Shown: piece after piece, positions 22,518 through 23,245 of the stretch
How the letters are laid out: the number at the start of each line of letters is the position of its first letter
How positions within the stretch are numbered: position 1 is the stretch's first letter
Source: an uncultured Flavobacterium sp.
GTDB taxonomy: Bacteria > Bacteroidota > Bacteroidia > Flavobacteriales > Flavobacteriaceae
Reading direction: 5' to 3'
NCBI RefSeq assembly: GCF_946481155.1
Contig: NZ_CAMLMK010000043.1
Span: 1 to 23,245, forward strand
DNA length: 23,245 nt
Position numbers and translations under genes: made by a program
The notes under the pieces: model-generated
The model's database searches: none
What the model saw: the letters and a program-made list of their open reading frames with translations, nothing else
Told to the model about the DNA's origin: nothing

Positions 22518-22859
22518 ATGACACCAGAGGAATTCTATACCGATATCATTCATTTTTTTGAAAATATCCAGAAATATTATGGCAGCAGAACCGAAATCAC
22601 GGAAGGTATTTGCTCATCAGCGGGCGATTTTTCTGCCGATTTTACGACCTGGAATCTTTTCGAATTCGATTTAATCCGTTCCGCATACCGCAAAACGGGA
22701 GATCGTTTTATGATGGAAGGCACCGGAATGTATTACGAAATTGGCGCCGGAGCTATAGTTTCCTTTACGCAGCCCGGCCGAAATAAATTTGAATTCATAG
22801 AACAATTAGGTGACAATGTGTATCGCATTACTAAATTGCGTTTTCACTATAAATACTAA
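22518..22859 (+). CDS. Conserved hypothetical protein, family not recognised
   Basis: 113 residues from the ATG at 22518 (MTPEEFYTDIIHFFENI...); a GTG at 22503 would add five residues. No signal peptide or membrane segment. An N-terminal helix (about 3-22) is followed by a mixed strand pattern, WNLFEFDLIRSAYRK, DRFMMEGTGMYYEIGAGAIVSFTQPGR and VYRITKLRFHYKY, which may be a small alpha+beta or beta-barrel domain. No catalytic motif is evident. It stands alone between two terminators, and its codon use resembles its core neighbours. Confidence 0.7.
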   Translation: MTPEEFYTDIIHFFENIQKYYGSRTEITEGICSSAGDFSADFTTWNLFEFDLIRSAYRKTGDRFMMEGTGMYYEIGAGAIVSFTQPGRNKFEFIEQLGDNVYRITKLRFHYKY

Positions 22860-22900
22860 GAAAGAGGAAAGAGAGTAGAACAGAGAATATAGATAATAGA

Positions 22901-22939
22901 AAAAAGAGGATGAATCTTATGTGACTATCCTCTTTTTTT
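22901..22939. terminator. Bidirectional intrinsic terminator
   Basis: AAAAAGAGGAT (22901-22911) pairs with ATCCTCTTTTT (22927-22937), loop of 15 nt, T-run to 22939. It lies between the convergent genes at 22518 and 22980. Confidence 0.82.
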
Positions 22940-22979
22940 ATTTGCATATCTCTATGCTCTATTTTCTATTTTCTTCCCT

Positions 22980-23245
22980 CTATCTCAACACCTCCGCATT
23001 CAAAAATTCCATTCGAACGCTGCCGTCATCGTCAATTCGGGTCAGATTAATTTCATGGAGTGTGTTCACCAATCCCGGATTCCAGGGCGTTTTTACTTTT
23101 ACGTAGTTTTCGGTAAACCCGTGAATATAACCTTCTTTGTTTTCGCCTTCAAATAAAACCGTTCGATTAGTTCCCAGCTGACTCTCATAGAAAGCACGGC
23201 GTTTTTTAACGGATAGTCCGCGTAACATTTTGCTTCGTTTCGCAC
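22980..23245 (-). CDS. mtaB: MtaB, tRNA methylthiotransferase, C-terminal part (runs off the right edge)
   Basis: The last 88 or so codons of a gene whose beginning lies beyond the window; the frame continues upstream of the Met at 23228 (AKRSKMLRGLS...). The visible part, LSVKKRRAFYESQLGTNRTVLFEGENKEGYIHGFTENYVKVKT, matches the end of the radical-SAM core linker and the TRAM-like domain of MtaB proteins, which add the methylthio group to t6A37 of tRNAs. The catalytic iron-sulfur domains would be outside the window, so the call rests on this tail alone. Confidence 0.82.
   Translation of the reverse strand, partial: AKRSKMLRGLSVKKRRAFYESQLGTNRTVLFEGENKEGYIHGFTENYVKVKTPWNPGLVNTLHEINLTRIDDDGSVRMEFLNAEVLR

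Noticed and set aside
1..23245. CRISPR array, insertion sequence, rRNA or integrase
   Set aside because: No regularly spaced repeats, transposase, recombinase or rRNA segments were seen.

Overview
The window looks like chromosome of a Flavobacterium-like member of the Bacteroidota. Supporting signs are three secreted proteins with C-terminal type IX secretion (T9SS) sorting domains (YPNP motif), promoters of the Bacteroidota type (TTTG or TTG, about 19 nt, then TAnnTTTG or TAnnTTTA), almost no Shine-Dalgarno sequences, a 950-residue CarB without the usual C-terminal allosteric domain, and families typical of the phylum (DUF5777 beta-barrel, YceI, SO2930-type dihaem cytochrome).

Layout. Positions 1-2720 are accessory and strongly A+T-rich. 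A minus-strand gene of unknown function (3-746) diverges from a stand-alone reverse transcriptase (1211-2719) of the defence-associated (DRT / unknown-group) type. The two are separated by 464 nt without a convincing protein gene. This gap holds a striking 50-nt near-perfect hairpin and at least three more compact hairpins just ahead of the reverse transcriptase, the arrangement expected for a template/guide ncRNA of a DRT2-like anti-phage system. One antisense frame stays open across 92 codons of the gap. The island ends at 2720-2920, where a decayed minus-strand ORF lies between it and core genes.

From 2979 the window is mostly core genome. rmuC, a small membrane-anchored protein and an acyl-CoA thioesterase form one operon (2979-5270). 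Next come a dihaem cytochrome lipoprotein and a T9SS FG-GAP/UnbV surface protein (5367-8531). A divergent cluster (8599-12174) combines a DUF5777 outer-membrane barrel, a T9SS-sorted DOMON-like protein, a secreted ankyrin protein and an OB-fold protein on the minus strand with a monohaem cytochrome lipoprotein and a YceI protein on the plus strand; this suggests an envelope redox or lipid/haem-binding module. Then follow an inward-rectifier-type K+ channel, a GyrI-like gene split by a one-base shift in an A8 tract, a 709-residue T9SS surface protein, carB, rpmH (too short for a routine 60-residue ORF cut-off), a TPR-like membrane protein, an operon of alpha/beta hydrolase, lytic transglycosylase and half-size TauE/SafE protein, a small GNAT-fold protein, an unrecognised 113-residue protein, and the 3' end of mtaB, which runs off the right edge.

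The most interesting part is the reverse transcriptase with its structured upstream region. The exact DRT class and any reverse-transcribed product are inference, because no homology search or RNA data were available.
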